From Comamonadaceae bacterium OH2545_COT-014 (GTDB lineage Bacteria > Pseudomonadota > Gammaproteobacteria > Burkholderiales > Burkholderiaceae_C), in assembly GCA_003859965.1 (NCBI GenBank), contig RQYR01000015.1:1-64000 (forward strand): DNA of 64,000 nucleotides, written 5' to 3'. Under the pieces are notes generated by a model. The model was not told where the DNA came from, ran no database searches, and worked only from the letters and a program-made list of their open reading frames with translations. This document shows, piece after piece, positions 11,300-20,271 of this stretch (the first letter of the stretch is position 1; each line of letters opens with the position of its first letter). Position numbers and translations under genes: made by a program.

Positions 11300-11505
11300 T
11301 AGAACCTGTTCAAAGTCTCGGCGCGATTGGGCAGCAAGCGGTTTGCGATGGAATGCAAGGCGCTACGGGGTACTCATGACGCGGCCAATAGCGCGTGATA
11401 GCCTGGCGCGTGACAGCCCGTTTCATTGGCCCGTTTTGCTTGGCGCCGCAGACCGCCCCAGTCCGCCTCATGGCCCGCCGCGCTGGGATTTTGAACCGGT
11501 TCTTA
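11300..11505. repeat. Complete MITE-like element, copy B
   Basis: An approximately 206-bp element between pilE and lldD. Its left end reads AGAACCTGTTCAAAGTCTCG. The right end, read in reverse, is AGAACCGGTTCAAAATCCCA, so the termini are imperfect inverted repeats of about 25 bp. There is no open frame of useful length. Internal bases 11420-11460 align with 53730-53770 in copy F, showing that this is a family and not just shared ends. It fills most of the pilE-lldD gap. Confidence 0.65.
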
Positions 11506-11554
11506 CAATAATTTCCACGCCTAGCCGCCCTTTCCCTTGCCCGCAGCCCTTTAC

Positions 11555-12760
11555 ATGACCGACCTCAGCAAGATCACCTGCATCGAAGATTTGCGCCTGC
11601 TGGCCAAGCGCCGCGTGCCGCGCATGTTCTATGACTACGCGGATTCCGGCAGCTACACCGAAGGCACCTACCGCGCCAACCAGGACGATTTCAAACACCT
11701 CCTTTTGCGCCAGCGCGTGGCCATCAACATGGAAGGCCGCAGCACCGCTGTGCACATGGCGGGCCAGCCCGTGGCCATGCCGGTGGCGCTGGCGCCCACG
11801 GGCCTGACGGGCATGCAGCACGCCGACGGTGAAATCCTGGCCGCGCGCGCGGCCAAGGCGTTTGGCGTGCCCTTCACCCTCTCCACCATGAGCATCTGCT
11901 CCATTGAGGACGTGGCCGCGCACGCGGGCCAGGGCTTCTGGTTCCAGCTTTACGTGATGCGCGACCGCGACTTCATCGAACGCCTGATCGACCGCGCCAA
12001 GGCCGCCGGCTGCGGCGCGCTGGTGCTCACGCTGGATCTGCAAATCCTGGGCCAGCGGCACAAGGACATCAAAAACGGCCTGTCCACGCCCCCCAAGCCC
12101 ACCCTGGCCAACCTGCTCAACCTGGCCACCAAGCCGCGCTGGGTCATGGGCATGCTGGGCACCCGGCGGCGCCAGTTCGGCAACATCGTCGGCCATGTCA
12201 AGGGCGTGAGCGACATGGGCAACCTGGCCGCCTGGACGGCCGACCAGTTCGACCCCCGCCTGAACTGGGGCGACGTGGAATGGATCAAGCGGCGCTGGGG
12301 CGGCAAGCTCATCGTCAAGGGCATCATGGAGCCGGAAGACGCCCGCCTGGCCGTGGACAGCGGCGCCGACGCGCTGGTCGTCAGCAACCACGGCGGCCGC
12401 CAGCTGGACGGCGCGCCCTCCGCCATCCGCGCCCTGCCCGCCATCGTCGATGCCGTGGGCAGCCAGATCGAAGTGCATATGGACAGCGGCATCCGCAGCG
12501 GGCAAGACGTGCTCAAGGCCTGGGCCCTGGGCGCGCGCGGCACCTACATCGGCCGCGCCTTCCTCTGGGGGCTGGGCGCCGCGGGTGAAGCGGGCGTGAC
12601 ACGGGCGCTGCAAATCATTCACAAAGAGCTGGACACCACCATGGCCTTTTGCGGCCACACCCAGCTCAACCAGGTCGATCGCCACATCCTGTGGCCTGGC
12701 ACGACGGCCCCACCCGCCCAGCCTTCCCCGGCCCATTCGGCCTGCCCGGCGCCACACTGA
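11555..12760 (+). CDS. lldD: FMN-dependent alpha-hydroxy-acid (L-lactate) dehydrogenase
   Basis: Oxidises L-lactate or a related 2-hydroxy acid using FMN, passing electrons to the respiratory chain. 401 aa from the ATG at 11555. Family features are the N-terminal RVPRMFYDYADSGSYTEGTY, the FMN-phosphate region ALAPTGLTGMQHADGE, the lysine of LIVKGIMEPEDA, and the catalytic signature SNHGGRQLDGAPSA with His279. The C-terminal RSGQDVLKAWALGA matches the phosphate-binding region. A short proline-rich tail is unusual but harmless. Substrate is assigned by family; other 2-hydroxy acids are possible. Confidence 0.88.
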   Translation: MTDLSKITCIEDLRLLAKRRVPRMFYDYADSGSYTEGTYRANQDDFKHLLLRQRVAINMEGRSTAVHMAGQPVAMPVALAPTGLTGMQHADGEILAARAAKAFGVPFTLSTMSICSIEDVAAHAGQGFWFQLYVMRDRDFIERLIDRAKAAGCGALVLTLDLQILGQRHKDIKNGLSTPPKPTLANLLNLATKPRWVMGMLGTRRRQFGNIVGHVKGVSDMGNLAAWTADQFDPRLNWGDVEWIKRRWGGKLIVKGIMEPEDARLAVDSGADALVVSNHGGRQLDGAPSAIRALPAIVDAVGSQIEVHMDSGIRSGQDVLKAWALGARGTYIGRAFLWGLGAAGEAGVTRALQIIHKELDTTMAFCGHTQLNQVDRHILWPGTTAPPAQPSPAHSACPAPH

Positions 12761-12951
12761 CGGAGGCATGGCACGGCCAAAGCAGGGCCGTGCTTTCACA
12801 CACGCCGGCACTATGCGCCCGTGCCGTGCCCGCCGCCGTCCATGCCAGCCAAGTGGTTCACGCCGGCACGTCTGGGGGCAACGCAAGCCGTTGGCGCACG
12901 CCCTCATCCCCCAGCATGTCCTGTCGGCTTCGGCATGGCAGACCATTTCTC

Positions 12952-13014
12952 ATCAAGAAAAAATGGCTTCAGGGCACACCCATCGTGCCTCATTAGCTAT
13001 TAAAAATGAAGTAG
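12952..13014 (+). repeat. R1 dispersed repeat, copy 1
   Basis: An approximately 60-bp unit with the layout AAAAATGGCTTCAGGGC, a variable middle, then TAGCTATTAAAAATGAAGTA. It lies between lldD and the EamA gene. The rest of the 12761-13027 gap shows no gene. Matching copies are at 15856 (inverted), 35400 (inverted), 48715 and 53557. Confidence 0.6.
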
Positions 13015-13027
13015 CCCTTTCTCCCCG

Positions 13028-13933
13028 TCAAGCCGCGCTGGTTCTGCGCCCTGGCCCATGCCAGCCCAGCACCATGCCCGCCGCCCCCAGCAGCACCAGC
13101 GCCCCGCCCAGCCACTGCAGAGGGCCGGGCCACTGGCCAAAGGCCCAGACATCGACCGCCAGCGCCACCAGCGGGTAGAGGAACGACAGCGCTCCGGTCA
13201 AATACGTGGGCAGGCGCTGGATGGCCCCATACAGCAGGATGTACATCAGCCCCGTGTGCACCACGCCCAGGGTCACCAGCCAGGGCCAGCTGCCCGCCGC
13301 CACGGCCCCGGCCTGCGGCATGGCAGGCCACAGCAGCGCCGCGCCCACCACGGTGTGCATCAGGCTGAGCAACTGTGGCTGCATGCCGCGCAGCCGCTTG
13401 GCGATGAAGGCCGCCAGCGCATAGAAAAAGGCCGCGCCCAGCGCCATGCCCACCCCGGCCAGATAAGCGCTGCCCGCGCCGCCGGGCCGCGCCTGCGCCA
13501 CCAGCGCCACCCCGCCAAAAGACAGCAGCAACCACAGCCAGCGCGCCAGCCCCGGCCGCTCGCCCAGCAGCAGCGCGCCCAGGGCCACCAGCATGAACGG
13601 CTGCGTGTTGTAGACCACCGTTGCCACCGAAATCGACGTGCGCCCATAGGCGCCAAACAGCAGCAGCCAATTGAGCACGATGGCCACGCCAGCGCAGGCC
13701 GCCAGCGCCAGCTGCCGCGCCCCCGGCCAGGCCGCGCGGCGCAACTGCCCCAGCGCCAGGCACACCGGCAGCAGCGTCAGCGCGCCAAACAGGCAGCGCC
13801 AGAACACCACCTCCGCCACCGGCCGGCCCGAGGACACCACCATCCAACCAATGGTGCCGGAGATCGTCATCGCCGCCGCCATCTCCAGCCCGCCGCGCCA
13901 TGGCGCCGTCTGCCCCGTCTCTACGTTGTTCAT
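13028..13933 (-). CDS. EamA/DMT-family transporter
   Basis: Inner-membrane protein of 301 aa with about ten hydrophobic helices arranged as two EamA halves (first from GLEMAAAMTISGTIGW, second from LAGVGMALGAAFFYALAAF), typical of the drug/metabolite exporter superfamily. The start at 13933 (MNNVETG) is preferred over an upstream in-frame start because the extra residues are hydrophilic. It is divergent from an Lrp-family gene across 158 bases, an arrangement often seen for amino-acid exporters controlled by their own Lrp regulator. Substrate cannot be read from the sequence. Confidence 0.85.
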   Translation of the reverse strand: MNNVETGQTAPWRGGLEMAAAMTISGTIGWMVVSSGRPVAEVVFWRCLFGALTLLPVCLALGQLRRAAWPGARQLALAACAGVAIVLNWLLLFGAYGRTSISVATVVYNTQPFMLVALGALLLGERPGLARWLWLLLSFGGVALVAQARPGGAGSAYLAGVGMALGAAFFYALAAFIAKRLRGMQPQLLSLMHTVVGAALLWPAMPQAGAVAAGSWPWLVTLGVVHTGLMYILLYGAIQRLPTYLTGALSFLYPLVALAVDVWAFGQWPGPLQWLGGALVLLGAAGMVLGWHGPGRRTSAA

Positions 13934-14091
13934 CTGCCTTGCCGCCTTGCTGCCTGTTCTGTCTGTTGCCGTGTGAATGCGTCTGTGCAAAGCCAGGCAA
14001 TGTATCGGTCATGCCGCCCATTCAACAGCCATCATCAAAGGCAAATGGCAAGATAATCATTCGAAAAAAAGGCAAAACCACAGAAAAACCG

Positions 14092-14529
14092 ATGATGCTC
14101 GACGACACCGACCGCCAACTGCTCCACCTGCTGCAAACCGATGCGCGCCTGCCCATCAAAACCCTGGCCGAACAAGTGGGCCTGTCCGCCCCGGCCACAG
14201 CCGAGCGGCTGCGCAAGCTGCAAGAGCGCGGCGTGATCCGCGCCTTCACCGTGCAGGTCGAACCGCGCGCGCTGGGCTACACGCTGCAGGCCATGGTGCG
14301 CATCAAGCCCTTGCCCGGCCAGCTCAAGGCAGTGGAAAAACTGCTGCAAACCATCCCCGAGCTGGTCGAATGCGACAAAGTCACCGGCGAAGACGGCTTC
14401 ATCGCCCGCCTGCACCTGCGCTCCATCGAACACCTGGACCACCTCCTCGAGCGCATCGCCCACCTGGCCGAAACCCACTCGGCCATCGTCAAATCGCAGC
14501 CGGTGGCGCGGCGCCTGCCGGCGTTTTGA
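14092..14529 (+). CDS. Lrp/AsnC-family transcriptional regulator
   Basis: A 145-aa DNA-binding regulator. The N-terminal winged HTH is LDDTDRQLLHLLQTDARLPI through LAEQVGLSAPATAERLRKLQ, then VIRAFTVQVEPRALGY, followed by a RAM/ligand-binding domain (VECDKVTGEDGFIARLHL). Two adjacent ATGs (14092 and 14095) can serve as start. It probably controls the divergent EamA transporter and itself; this is inferred from the arrangement only. Confidence 0.9.
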   Translation: MMLDDTDRQLLHLLQTDARLPIKTLAEQVGLSAPATAERLRKLQERGVIRAFTVQVEPRALGYTLQAMVRIKPLPGQLKAVEKLLQTIPELVECDKVTGEDGFIARLHLRSIEHLDHLLERIAHLAETHSAIVKSQPVARRLPAF

Positions 14530-14756
14530 TACGCGCCCCCCAAAAACACCCACAGGCATGCACGCCGCAACAGCAGCCGCGCCGGAATCTGGCGAACGCA
14601 TGGGTGCAATCGCAGCGGCACGTCCTGTTCCACCCCGTGACGGCTTGTGACGAAAGTTTCGTGTCAGCTTGCGGCACAATCCGCGCCTTGATCACAAGGC
14701 CATGCGCACCCCGTCTGCAGCGTCAGTGCGGCCTTGCTGCTTTTTCGCCGCACCAC

Positions 14757-15545
14757 ATGGAATCCACTCTTTCCTCCTCCCCTCCCCACCCGCCTCTGGC
14801 CGGACCATTCGGCGCCATGAAGCTGGATGAACACGCCCATGAGCCCCTGTGGCGCCAGTTGCTCAACCAAATCGACGATTTGCTGTCCGCCGGCACCCTG
14901 CGCCAGGGCATGAATTTGCCTGCCGAGCGCGAAATGGCTGACGCGCTAGGCGTGAGCCGCATCACCGTCAAACGTTGCTATGACGAGCTGCGCCAGCGCG
15001 GTATGCTGGCCGGTCGCGGCCGGGGCGGCAGCGTGCTGCAGGCGGCTGCCTCGCACGCAACATCGGCGCGCGGGCGGTTGAGCCACTTTGCTGAAGAAAT
15101 GCGCGAACTGGGCATGACGGCCACCACCCGCCTGGCGCGCCGCGCCGTCGTGGGCGACCGGCGCATTGCCTCCCTGTTCGGCCGCCCGTCAGGGGCGCAG
15201 TTTCTGCATGTGCTCTGTGTGCGCGAGGGCGACGGCCTGCCCATTGCACGGGAGCTGGCCTGGTATGACCTGACTGCCGCCCCCGCGCTGGCGGACTGGG
15301 ACGGCCAAAGCTGCGCCCACACCTTTTTGCGCCAACAGGGCGGCCTGAACCTGACGCATGCCGAACAGACGGTGGAAGCCGTTCAAAGCTCGCACGATGA
15401 AATGCAGCTTTTCAATTTTGAAGCGCCGCAACCCTGCCTGCTGTTCAAGCGTCGCACCTACGCCGCCGCAGATACCCTGGTGGAATACGTGGAAGGCACT
15501 TTCCGTAGTGATGCCTACGCCTACCGCCAGCAGCTGGGCTTGTAA
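14757..15545 (+). CDS. GntR-family transcriptional regulator (UTRA/HutC subfamily)
   Basis: A 262-aa regulator with an N-terminal GntR winged helix (PLWRQLLNQIDDLL, then LPAEREMADALGVSRITVKR and CYDELRQRGML at about residues 30-85) and a C-terminal UTRA effector domain (residues ~105-255, LHVLCVREGDGLPIARELAW). HutC-type members sense sugars, amines or histidine derivatives. No obvious target operon adjoins it: a repeat region follows and the Lrp gene precedes it. Its TAA stop is shared with the terminal bases of a MITE-like element. Confidence 0.88.
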   Translation: MESTLSSSPPHPPLAGPFGAMKLDEHAHEPLWRQLLNQIDDLLSAGTLRQGMNLPAEREMADALGVSRITVKRCYDELRQRGMLAGRGRGGSVLQAAASHATSARGRLSHFAEEMRELGMTATTRLARRAVVGDRRIASLFGRPSGAQFLHVLCVREGDGLPIARELAWYDLTAAPALADWDGQSCAHTFLRQQGGLNLTHAEQTVEAVQSSHDEMQLFNFEAPQPCLLFKRRTYAAADTLVEYVEGTFRSDAYAYRQQLGL

Positions 15546-15600
15546 GAACCTGTTCACGGTCTCGGCACAAGCCGAAGAAACCAGGCAGTAATGGAATGCC
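15543..15600. repeat. MITE-like element, copy C (one end clear)
   Basis: It starts at the stop codon of the GntR gene: TAAGAACCTGTTC followed by ACGGTCTCGGC, matching the left end of copy B, with a further matching block AATGGAATGC about 45 bases in. The other end is not identifiable. The remaining gap to 15991 contains an R1 copy and no gene I can support. Confidence 0.5.
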
Positions 15601-15855
15601 CGGTATCCACCTCTGTCTTGGCCTGCTGCCATGGCACGCGCTTGTTGTCGCCTGGGTGCAGCGGCCTGTCTGCGGCTGGTTGCCGTTTGCATTGAAGGTT
15701 TTGACGCGCGCCCAGCGCTGACTCCCGCCATCCCATCAATAGATCCCTTGCCCGTTGGGGGGCAGCCACTGAGCGGTGCAATTGCCAAAAGCATCGGCGC
15801 CACACGCATCAATCTGGTGGCATCCGCATCTGTGTGAGCAGATGCCCTGTTCAAT

Positions 15856-15915
15856 AAATCATCAAAAACAATAGCGACTCAGGCAGACCCATTGTGCCTT
15901 GAGGGCATTTTTGAC
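15856..15915 (-). repeat. R1 dispersed repeat, copy 2 (inverted)
   Basis: Read on the minus strand it gives TGTCAAAAATGCCCTCAAGG, a variable middle and GCTATTGTTTTTGATGATTT, the same layout as copy 1. It lies upstream of the SDR gene. Confidence 0.55.
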
Positions 15916-15991
15916 AACCCAAAGCTCTCTCACGCACGCGGCGGCAAGATGCGGCGAGCCGCATGCCCGCTGCCCTTCTATCATCGGGCGC

Positions 15992-16765
15992 ATGACCGAT
16001 GTTTCTTCCTCCTCACTCACCATCCTCACCGGCGCCTCGCGCGGGCTGGGTCTGGCGCTGGCACGCCAGGTTCTCCAGCGTGGCGGCACGCTGCTGACCC
16101 TTTCTCGCCAGCCGCTTCAAGCCCTGGCCGCTGAAGCGGCGCAGGCGGGCGCCACGCTGATTCAGTGGCCGCAAGACCTGGCCGATGCCCCGGCGGCAGC
16201 CGCGCGCCTGGCCGCCTGGCTGCGCGGGCAGGGGCCAAATGCCTATGCCAGCGCCACGCTCATCAACAACGCAGGGGTGATTCCCCGCATTGGGGCGCTG
16301 ATGGACGCCGACGCCGCCGATCTGGCCAATGCCCTGCGCGTGGGGCTGGAGGCGCCCCTGCTGCTTTCCGCCGCTTTTCTGGATGCCACACGCACCTGGG
16401 CCGGGCCGCGCAAGCTGCTCAATATTTCTTCCGGGCTGGGGCGGCGGCCCATGGCGGCGCAAGCCCCTTATTGCGCGGCGAAAGCCGGCATGGACCATTT
16501 CACGCGCTGCCTGGCGCTGGAAGAGGCTGCCCGCCCCCATGGCGCGCGCGTGTGCTCGCTCGCCCCCGGCGTGGTGGATACCGACATGCAGCACCAGTTG
16601 CGCAGCGCCAGCCCGCAAGACTTTCCTGACCAGAGCCGCTTTGCCGCGCTGAAAAACCAGGGCCACCTGGCCAGTGCCGAAGACACCGCGCGCCGCCTAC
16701 TGGCGTACCTGGCCCGCCCGGATTTCGGCGCCGAGCCCGTGGCCGACATTCGTGACGCCAGCTAA
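15992..16765 (+). CDS. SDR-family NAD(P)-dependent oxidoreductase
   Basis: Cytoplasmic short-chain dehydrogenase/reductase of 257 aa from the ATG at 15992. The cofactor loop TGASRGLG lies near residues 13-20, NNAG near 90, the catalytic Ser in LNISSGLG, and the Tyr/Lys pair in YCAAKAG. The overall layout resembles the sepiapterin/benzil reductase branch (SPR-like), with the C-terminal APGVVDTDMQ. Substrate unknown. It stands alone between a regulator and the MscS gene. Confidence 0.87.
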   Translation: MTDVSSSSLTILTGASRGLGLALARQVLQRGGTLLTLSRQPLQALAAEAAQAGATLIQWPQDLADAPAAAARLAAWLRGQGPNAYASATLINNAGVIPRIGALMDADAADLANALRVGLEAPLLLSAAFLDATRTWAGPRKLLNISSGLGRRPMAAQAPYCAAKAGMDHFTRCLALEEAARPHGARVCSLAPGVVDTDMQHQLRSASPQDFPDQSRFAALKNQGHLASAEDTARRLLAYLARPDFGAEPVADIRDAS

Positions 16766-16815
16766 ACCGCCAGCCAAGCCGCCCGCGCCCTTTCCACCGA
16801 GCTTTTCTGTTGTTC

Positions 16816-17973
16816 ATGTCATTCATTTCGTCCTACCTGCAAATCTCGACCGACCCCAGCATCTGGGTTGTCCAGCTCTTCGTCATCGTCTTTCTTACCG
16901 TGTGCTGCAACTTCGTGCTGCTGCGCATCCTGGGCTTTTTCAGCCGCATCACGCAAAGCACCCGCTCCATCTGGGACGATGCCCTGCTGCAAGCCGCCCG
17001 CCTGCCGCTGCGCCTGCTGGTGTGGGTCATCGGCCTGTCGGCCGCGGCCGCGCTGCTGCACGCGATCGACCCGCACCCGCTGTTCGCGCACGCCAGCGAA
17101 GTGCGGCGCGTGCTGCTGATTGCCATTGGCACGCTCTTTTTCACGCGCTTCATCTCCCACATGGAGACCAACCTCATCAACCCGGAGCGCACCAACCGGC
17201 CGGTGGATGCCACCACGGCGCGCGCGGTTGGCAAGCTGCTGCGGCTGTCGGTATTCATCACGGCGGCGCTGGTGGCGCTGCAAACGCTGGGCTTTTCGGT
17301 GTCAGGCGTGCTGGCCTTCGGCGGCATTGGCGGCATGGCCGTGGGCTTCGCGGCCAAGGACATGCTGTCCAACTTCTTCGGCGGGCTGATGCTCTACCTT
17401 GACAAGCCTTTCGTCGTGGGCGACTGGGTGCGCTCGCCCGACCGCCAGATCGAGGGCACGGTGGAGGACATTGGCTGGCGCATGACGCGCATCCGCACCT
17501 TCGACAAGCGGCCGCTGTACATCCCCAACTCGCTGTTTTCCAGCATCGTGGTGGAAAACCCCTCGCGCATGCTGCACCGCCGCATTCACGAAACCGTGGG
17601 CATCCGCTACGACGACAGCGCCAAGATGGCCGCCATCTGCAACGACGTGCGCCAGATGCTGAAAACCCACCCCGACATCGCGCAGAACCAGACCATCATC
17701 GTCCACTTCAATGGCTACGGCGACTCCAGCCTGAACTTCATGGTGTACTGCTTCACCAAGACCACGGAATGGGTGCCCTTTCACGCCATCAAGGAAGACG
17801 TGCTGCTCAAGATCATGGACATCGTGGCCAGCCACGGCGCCGAATTCGCCTTCCCCACGCAAACGCTTTACATGGCAGGCAACCCCGGCGAGGAGGCCCT
17901 GCCGCCCGGCGGCGGCGCGCCCGCCTCGCCCCTGGACTCAGCCAGAACCGCCCTGCCCGCCGCGCGCGCCTGA
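16816..17973 (+). CDS. MscS-family mechanosensitive ion channel
   Basis: Inner-membrane channel that opens under membrane tension to release osmolytes. 385 aa with about five N-terminal hydrophobic helices, then the pore-lining TM3 region (VLAFGGIGGMAVGFAAKDML, then SNFFGGL), the beta domain (FVVGDWV...GTVEDIGWRMTRIRTFD) and a C-terminal alpha/beta cage. Longer than E. coli MscS, closer to the YbdG/YnaI type in N-terminal helices. The ATG at 16816 is preferred to the TTG six bases earlier. A flexible Pro/Ala-rich tail ends the protein. Confidence 0.9.
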   Translation: MSFISSYLQISTDPSIWVVQLFVIVFLTVCCNFVLLRILGFFSRITQSTRSIWDDALLQAARLPLRLLVWVIGLSAAAALLHAIDPHPLFAHASEVRRVLLIAIGTLFFTRFISHMETNLINPERTNRPVDATTARAVGKLLRLSVFITAALVALQTLGFSVSGVLAFGGIGGMAVGFAAKDMLSNFFGGLMLYLDKPFVVGDWVRSPDRQIEGTVEDIGWRMTRIRTFDKRPLYIPNSLFSSIVVENPSRMLHRRIHETVGIRYDDSAKMAAICNDVRQMLKTHPDIAQNQTIIVHFNGYGDSSLNFMVYCFTKTTEWVPFHAIKEDVLLKIMDIVASHGAEFAFPTQTLYMAGNPGEEALPPGGGAPASPLDSARTALPAARA

Positions 17974-18138
17974 ACAAGCCGCTGATTCTTCCGGCCCTGC
18001 GGGCGGGGCGTGACCATCCGCCGGTCACGCTTGCAAGGGCGCGGCCCAGAGCCAGGTCTGCGCCTTTTCCTCGGCATCCCTCCCGGTCAGCGCGTCGCGG
18101 CTCGCCTTCACGGCTGGCCCCGCCCATAGCGCGGCCAT

Positions 18139-18181
18139 GAAAAAGGGCGGTGCCGCCTTCCGGCCTGCACCACCCTTTTTT
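18139..18181. terminator. Bidirectional terminator between MscS and symporter genes
   Basis: An A-run followed by GGGCGGTGC pairs with GCACCACCC followed by a T-run (18171-18181), one mismatch in the stem. With T-runs on both strands it can serve the converging mscS-type and symporter genes. The gap 17974-18218 has nothing else I can support. Confidence 0.75.
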
Positions 18182-18218
18182 ACCCTTGCGCCGTCTGGCG
18201 CGGGCAATCAACGCACGC

Positions 18219-19571
18219 TCAAGGCAGCTCGCCCCGGCGGCGGCGTTCGATGAAGTCGTTGGTTTCCGCCACCACCACGCCGGTCAGCAGCAGCAGCGCA
18301 ATCAGGTTGGGAATGGCCATCAGGCCGTTGAACACGTCCGACGCCGCCCACACCAGATCCAGGCTAAGCACCGTGCCCGCCATCACCGAGGCCACGTAAA
18401 TCAGCCGGTAGGGCAACACAAAGCCTTCGCCCAGCAGGTAGCTGGCGCACTTTTCGCCGTAATAGCACCAACCCAGGATGGTGGAATAGGCAAAAAACAC
18501 CAAGCCGAACGTGACCACCCAGCCACCCACGCCCGGCAGCATCTTGCCGAAGGTGTGCGTGGTCAGCGCCGCGCCTGTTTCACCGCCCGTGTACATGCCG
18601 CCCATGACCAGCACGATGCCGGTGATGGAGCAAACGATGATGGTATCCAGAAACGTCCCCGTCATCGACACCAGCGCCTGGCGCGCCGGGTGGTCCGTCT
18701 TGGCCGCCGCGGCCGCAATGGGGGCAGAGCCCATGCCGGCCTCGTTGGAAAAGACGCCGCGCGCCACGCCGTAGCGGATCACCGTGCCCAGCGCGCCACC
18801 GGCCACGGCCTGGCCGGTGAAAGCGTCCGAGAAAATCAGCCGCACGGCCGGCCACAGCTGATCCAGGTGCAGGCCGATGATGACCAGCCCGCCCAGCACG
18901 TAGCCCACGGCCATGACCGGCACCACGGCCGACGCCACACGCGCAATGCTGCGGATACCGCCCAGAATCACCAGCGCGGTGAAAGCCGTGAGCGCCACGC
19001 CTGTCACCCAGGTGTCGATCTGGAAGCTGGCCTGGATGGACTGCGCCACCGAGTTCGACTGCACCGAACTGCCAATGCCGAACGAGGCCAGCACGCCAAA
19101 CAGCGCGAACAGCAGCGCCAGCCACTTCTGGCCCAGCCCGCGCTCGATGTAGTACATGGGCCCGCCCGACATCTCGCCACGGCTGTTGGTCACGCGGTAT
19201 TTCACGGCCAGCACGCCTTCGGCGTACTTGGTTGCCATGCCGAAGATGGCCGTCATCCACATCCAGAACACCGCACCCGGCCCGCCCAGCACCACGGCCG
19301 TGGCCACGCCGGCAATGTTGCCCGTGCCGATGGTGGCCGACAGTGCCGTCATCAGCGCCCCGAAGTGGGATACGTCGCCCTCGTGGTCACTGCCATCGGC
19401 CTTTTTCGGATGCGGCTTGAACGCCTGGTGCAAGGCCGTGCCCAGCATCGTGAACTGCAACAGCCGCAGCCGCAGCGTGAGCCAGATGCCCGTACCCACC
19501 AGCAGCACCAGCATGGGCGGGCCCCAAACCCAGCCCCCTATCGCATCAAACCATGCCTTGACTTCCGTCAT
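18219..19571 (-). CDS. Sodium:alanine/glycine symporter (AGCS family)
   Basis: Inner-membrane sodium-coupled amino-acid importer, 450 aa with about ten to eleven hydrophobic segments. Family signatures are present: GALMTALSATIGTGNIAGVA with GGPGAVFWMWM, and later RGVFSNEAGMGSAPIAAAAA. Substrate is alanine or glycine by family; the exact preference is not visible. Isolated leftward gene ending at a shared terminator. Confidence 0.93.
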   Translation of the reverse strand: MTEVKAWFDAIGGWVWGPPMLVLLVGTGIWLTLRLRLLQFTMLGTALHQAFKPHPKKADGSDHEGDVSHFGALMTALSATIGTGNIAGVATAVVLGGPGAVFWMWMTAIFGMATKYAEGVLAVKYRVTNSRGEMSGGPMYYIERGLGQKWLALLFALFGVLASFGIGSSVQSNSVAQSIQASFQIDTWVTGVALTAFTALVILGGIRSIARVASAVVPVMAVGYVLGGLVIIGLHLDQLWPAVRLIFSDAFTGQAVAGGALGTVIRYGVARGVFSNEAGMGSAPIAAAAAKTDHPARQALVSMTGTFLDTIIVCSITGIVLVMGGMYTGGETGAALTTHTFGKMLPGVGGWVVTFGLVFFAYSTILGWCYYGEKCASYLLGEGFVLPYRLIYVASVMAGTVLSLDLVWAASDVFNGLMAIPNLIALLLLTGVVVAETNDFIERRRRGELP

Positions 19572-19717
19572 GTTCTACCCTGCCTTTCCTGTCAAAAACG
19601 CGAAAAATGTGAACATTTTGACACGCTTGCGTTGATGACAGCGTTGGTGGCAGCTGTCCCACAGAAGGCAAGCGCGGGCATCGCTCGCGCTTGTGGTCTA
19701 TGCGCCAGGCACAAAAA

Positions 19718-19748
19718 AGCCGCCTGCGCCCCAAGGGGCACAGGCGGC
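19718..19748 (-). terminator. Intrinsic terminator of the CsbD gene
   Basis: Read leftward: AGCCGCCTGTGCCCC, loop TT, GGGGCGCAGGCGGCT, then TTTTTTG. It lies about 75 bases past the csbD-like stop. Confidence 0.85.
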
Positions 19749-19823
19749 TGCATTCATCTTTCGTCCGGCTCGCAACCCGCACCTGAACAGGCGGGGCGGG
19801 CTGCGCTGGGCGTCTAGAAATGC

Positions 19824-20042
19824 TTAGTCGTCAAAGCGGTAGTCGGGGTGGCGGCCTTGCCAGTCCTTGAGCTGCTTCTCGGCTTCTTCCTTGGCAATGC
19901 CGTGGCGCTCTTGCAGCTTGCCCAGCAACTGGTCACGCTTGCCGGCGATCACGTCCAGATCGTCGTCGGTCAGCTTGCCCCATTGTTCCTTGATCTTGCC
20001 TTTGAACTGGAGCCAGTTGCCTTTGATGCGGTCTTCATTCAT
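19824..20042 (-). CDS. CsbD-family stress-response protein
   Basis: Small 72-aa hydrophilic protein matching the CsbD/YjbJ family (MNEDRIKGNWLQFKGKIKEQ, then WGKLTDDDLDVIAGKRDQLL, then a basic-acidic helix and PDYRFDD). Members are abundant under general stress or in stationary phase; the molecular role is unknown. The ATG at 20042 has AAGGAG seven bases upstream, deciding it over the TTG two codons earlier. Confidence 0.93.
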   Translation of the reverse strand: MNEDRIKGNWLQFKGKIKEQWGKLTDDDLDVIAGKRDQLLGKLQERHGIAKEEAEKQLKDWQGRHPDYRFDD

Positions 20043-20271
20043 TTTCAATCTCCTTGGATGGTGGTTGAAGGTGCATCGCCCGCGCTGTCTGCCTGTGGAG
20101 CCAGCGCCTCGTGCGATGGGTTCAACTGTAGGGCGTCAGCCGCGCGGCGCGGGTAGGTTCATGCAGGCAGGCTGCGTCAGCATGCGCCTACCCAGGGCCA
20201 TGTTCTGTGACATACCGGCCATGGCCCGCAAGGCGGCGCGTCCGCGCCCTGTCCGCCCCGGTCGATGCGCC

